Below are positions 6,260-7,103 of a stretch of DNA of 7,103 bases, piece after piece. Location of the stretch: assembly GCF_902388705.1 (NCBI RefSeq), contig NZ_CABMQJ010000079.1, forward strand, positions 1 to 7,103. Direction: 5' to 3'. Origin of the DNA: an uncultured Alistipes sp. (GTDB lineage: Bacteria; Bacteroidota; Bacteroidia; Bacteroidales; Rikenellaceae). The notes beneath the pieces are model-generated. The model ran no database searches and was not told the origin of the DNA. It saw nothing but the letters and a program-made list of their open reading frames with translations. Every line of letters starts with the position of its first letter. Positions within the stretch are counted from its first letter, which is position 1. A program made the translations under genes and the position numbers.

Positions 6260-7103
6260 TCAGAACCGCAGGCTTGCGCCCAGCAGGACGTTGCGCGGCC
6301 GGATGGCGTAGCGGCAGGAGTCGGAACTCACCCCGTCGAACAGGGTGTAGGCATATTCGTTGCGGCCCAGCAGGTTCGTTACGGCTGCCGTGACTTCCCA
6401 TTTCGCATTCGCTTTCCAGCGCAGCGACGCATCCGCGAGCAGCAGGTGTTTGCCCTGCCGGGCGGACAGCTGCGAGTAGTAGTGTTCGCCCGTCAGTTGG
6501 ATTATCCACTGTTTCGCGGGGATGACGTTCACCGTCAGCCGCTGGTCGAAATGGTGCCGCGCGTCGGGGCTCCGGCGGCGTATGGCGAGCGTGGTGTAGC
6601 GGTATGCCAGCCGGTATTCGGTGTTGAGCCATGCGGCGAAGCGGAAGTTGAAACGCGGCGCGACGGTCAGCGTCGAGGTTTGGTACGGCGTCGGAACCTG
6701 CTCCTGGAGCATCTCCATGTCGCTGCGGTTGTAGCTGACGCTTACGCCTGCCTGTCCGTTGAGGGCGTCGATGTTCTGGCTGGCGTCGCCCGAGAAATAC
6801 CAGGTGCGCACCCGGTTCGTCCGGCGCTCGGAGCCGTATACGATGTAGTCGCCGTCGAACTGCTGTGTCGGCAGGAAAGGCCGGTCGTTCCACGAGCGCA
6901 GCACGAGCAGGTTCGTGAAAAAGCCGCCGATAGGGTTCTTGTACGTGATGCCTGCGGAGAGGCTGCGCTGCAGCGCCTGCAGGTATTCGCCGACTCCGCA
7001 GACGATCGAGCGGTAGTCCTGCAGGATGGCGCCCGCGCCTGTGCGGTCGTCGGCGGCGTCGCGGCCGATGGTGCCCGAGGCCGAGAGCGAAAGCCGGCCC
7101 GAG
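6260..7103 (-). CDS. TonB-dependent-receptor-type outer membrane beta-barrel protein, C-terminal part (5' end outside window)
   Basis: The visible part is 280 residues ending at a TGA at 6260-6262; the reading frame is open to the right edge with no stop, so the start lies outside. The sequence alternates polar and hydrophobic or aromatic residues, as in transmembrane beta-strands (SLSAGITYKNPIGGFFTNL, TEYRLAYRYTTLAI, WIIQLTGEHYYSQL), and ends in WEVTAAVTNLLGRNEYAYTL, YAIRPRNVLLGASLRF. A terminal Phe after alternating residues is the usual barrel-assembly signal. It resembles the C-terminal barrel of Bacteroidota TonB-dependent receptors that begin with a carboxypeptidase-regulatory-like domain, but that N-terminus, the plug and the TonB box cannot be seen here. 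It does not end like SusC, and no SusD-like partner is visible on its strand. It converges on the susC/susD-like operon with 121 bases between stop codons. Its substrate is unknown. Confidence 0.82.
   Translation of the reverse strand, partial: SGRLSLSASGTIGRDAADDRTGAGAILQDYRSIVCGVGEYLQALQRSLSAGITYKNPIGGFFTNLLVLRSWNDRPFLPTQQFDGDYIVYGSERRTNRVRTWYFSGDASQNIDALNGQAGVSVSYNRSDMEMLQEQVPTPYQTSTLTVAPRFNFRFAAWLNTEYRLAYRYTTLAIRRRSPDARHHFDQRLTVNVIPAKQWIIQLTGEHYYSQLSARQGKHLLLADASLRWKANAKWEVTAAVTNLLGRNEYAYTLFDGVSSDSCRYAIRPRNVLLGASLRF

Noticed and set aside
6174..6893. 239-codon minus-strand frame overlapping the receptor gene
   Set aside because: The frame ending at 6260 shows beta-strand alternation and the terminal Phe signal, whereas this one is Arg/Pro-rich with no domain and runs into the terminator.

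Overview
The window looks like chromosomal DNA from a GC-rich gut member of the Bacteroidota. An Alistipes/Rikenellaceae-type genome is my best guess, but that is inference. The grounds are a SusC/SusD outer-membrane pair, a second TonB-dependent-receptor-like barrel, genes with strongly G/C-ending codons, AT-rich leaders without clear Shine-Dalgarno sites, and a Bacteroidota-style TAnnTTTG promoter element.

Layout, left to right. (1) Positions 1-1089, minus strand: a membrane-anchored metallo-beta-lactamase-fold hydrolase of the NAPE-PLD/UlaG-like type, cut by the left window edge close to its C-terminus. (2) Positions 1090-1413: an AT-rich divergent intergenic region with many T-tracts and a candidate -7 promoter element for the rightward operon. 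(3) Positions 1414-4503, plus: a complete SusC/RagA-family TonB-dependent transporter. (4) Positions 4507-6138, plus: a complete SusD-like surface lipoprotein that starts three bases after the susC-like stop codon. (5) Positions 6184-6213: a strong intrinsic terminator closing the operon. (6) Positions 6260-7103, minus: the C-terminal part of another outer-membrane beta-barrel receptor, converging on the operon and cut by the right edge.

The central unit is a self-contained two-gene uptake system with a promoter candidate, SusC channel, SusD lid and terminator. In this family the SusD lipoprotein captures a ligand at the cell surface and closes over the SusC barrel, which imports it using TonB energy. 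The genes on both sides point the other way, so no catabolic enzyme or regulator can share this transcript, and the substrate cannot be read from context. The divergent hydrolase may or may not be functionally linked.

I found no RNA genes, mobile elements, CRISPR arrays or clear evidence of a new system. The most useful second looks are the susC-like start codon, the bounded orphan SusCD unit, the hydrolase, and the one-sided terminator between the convergent genes.
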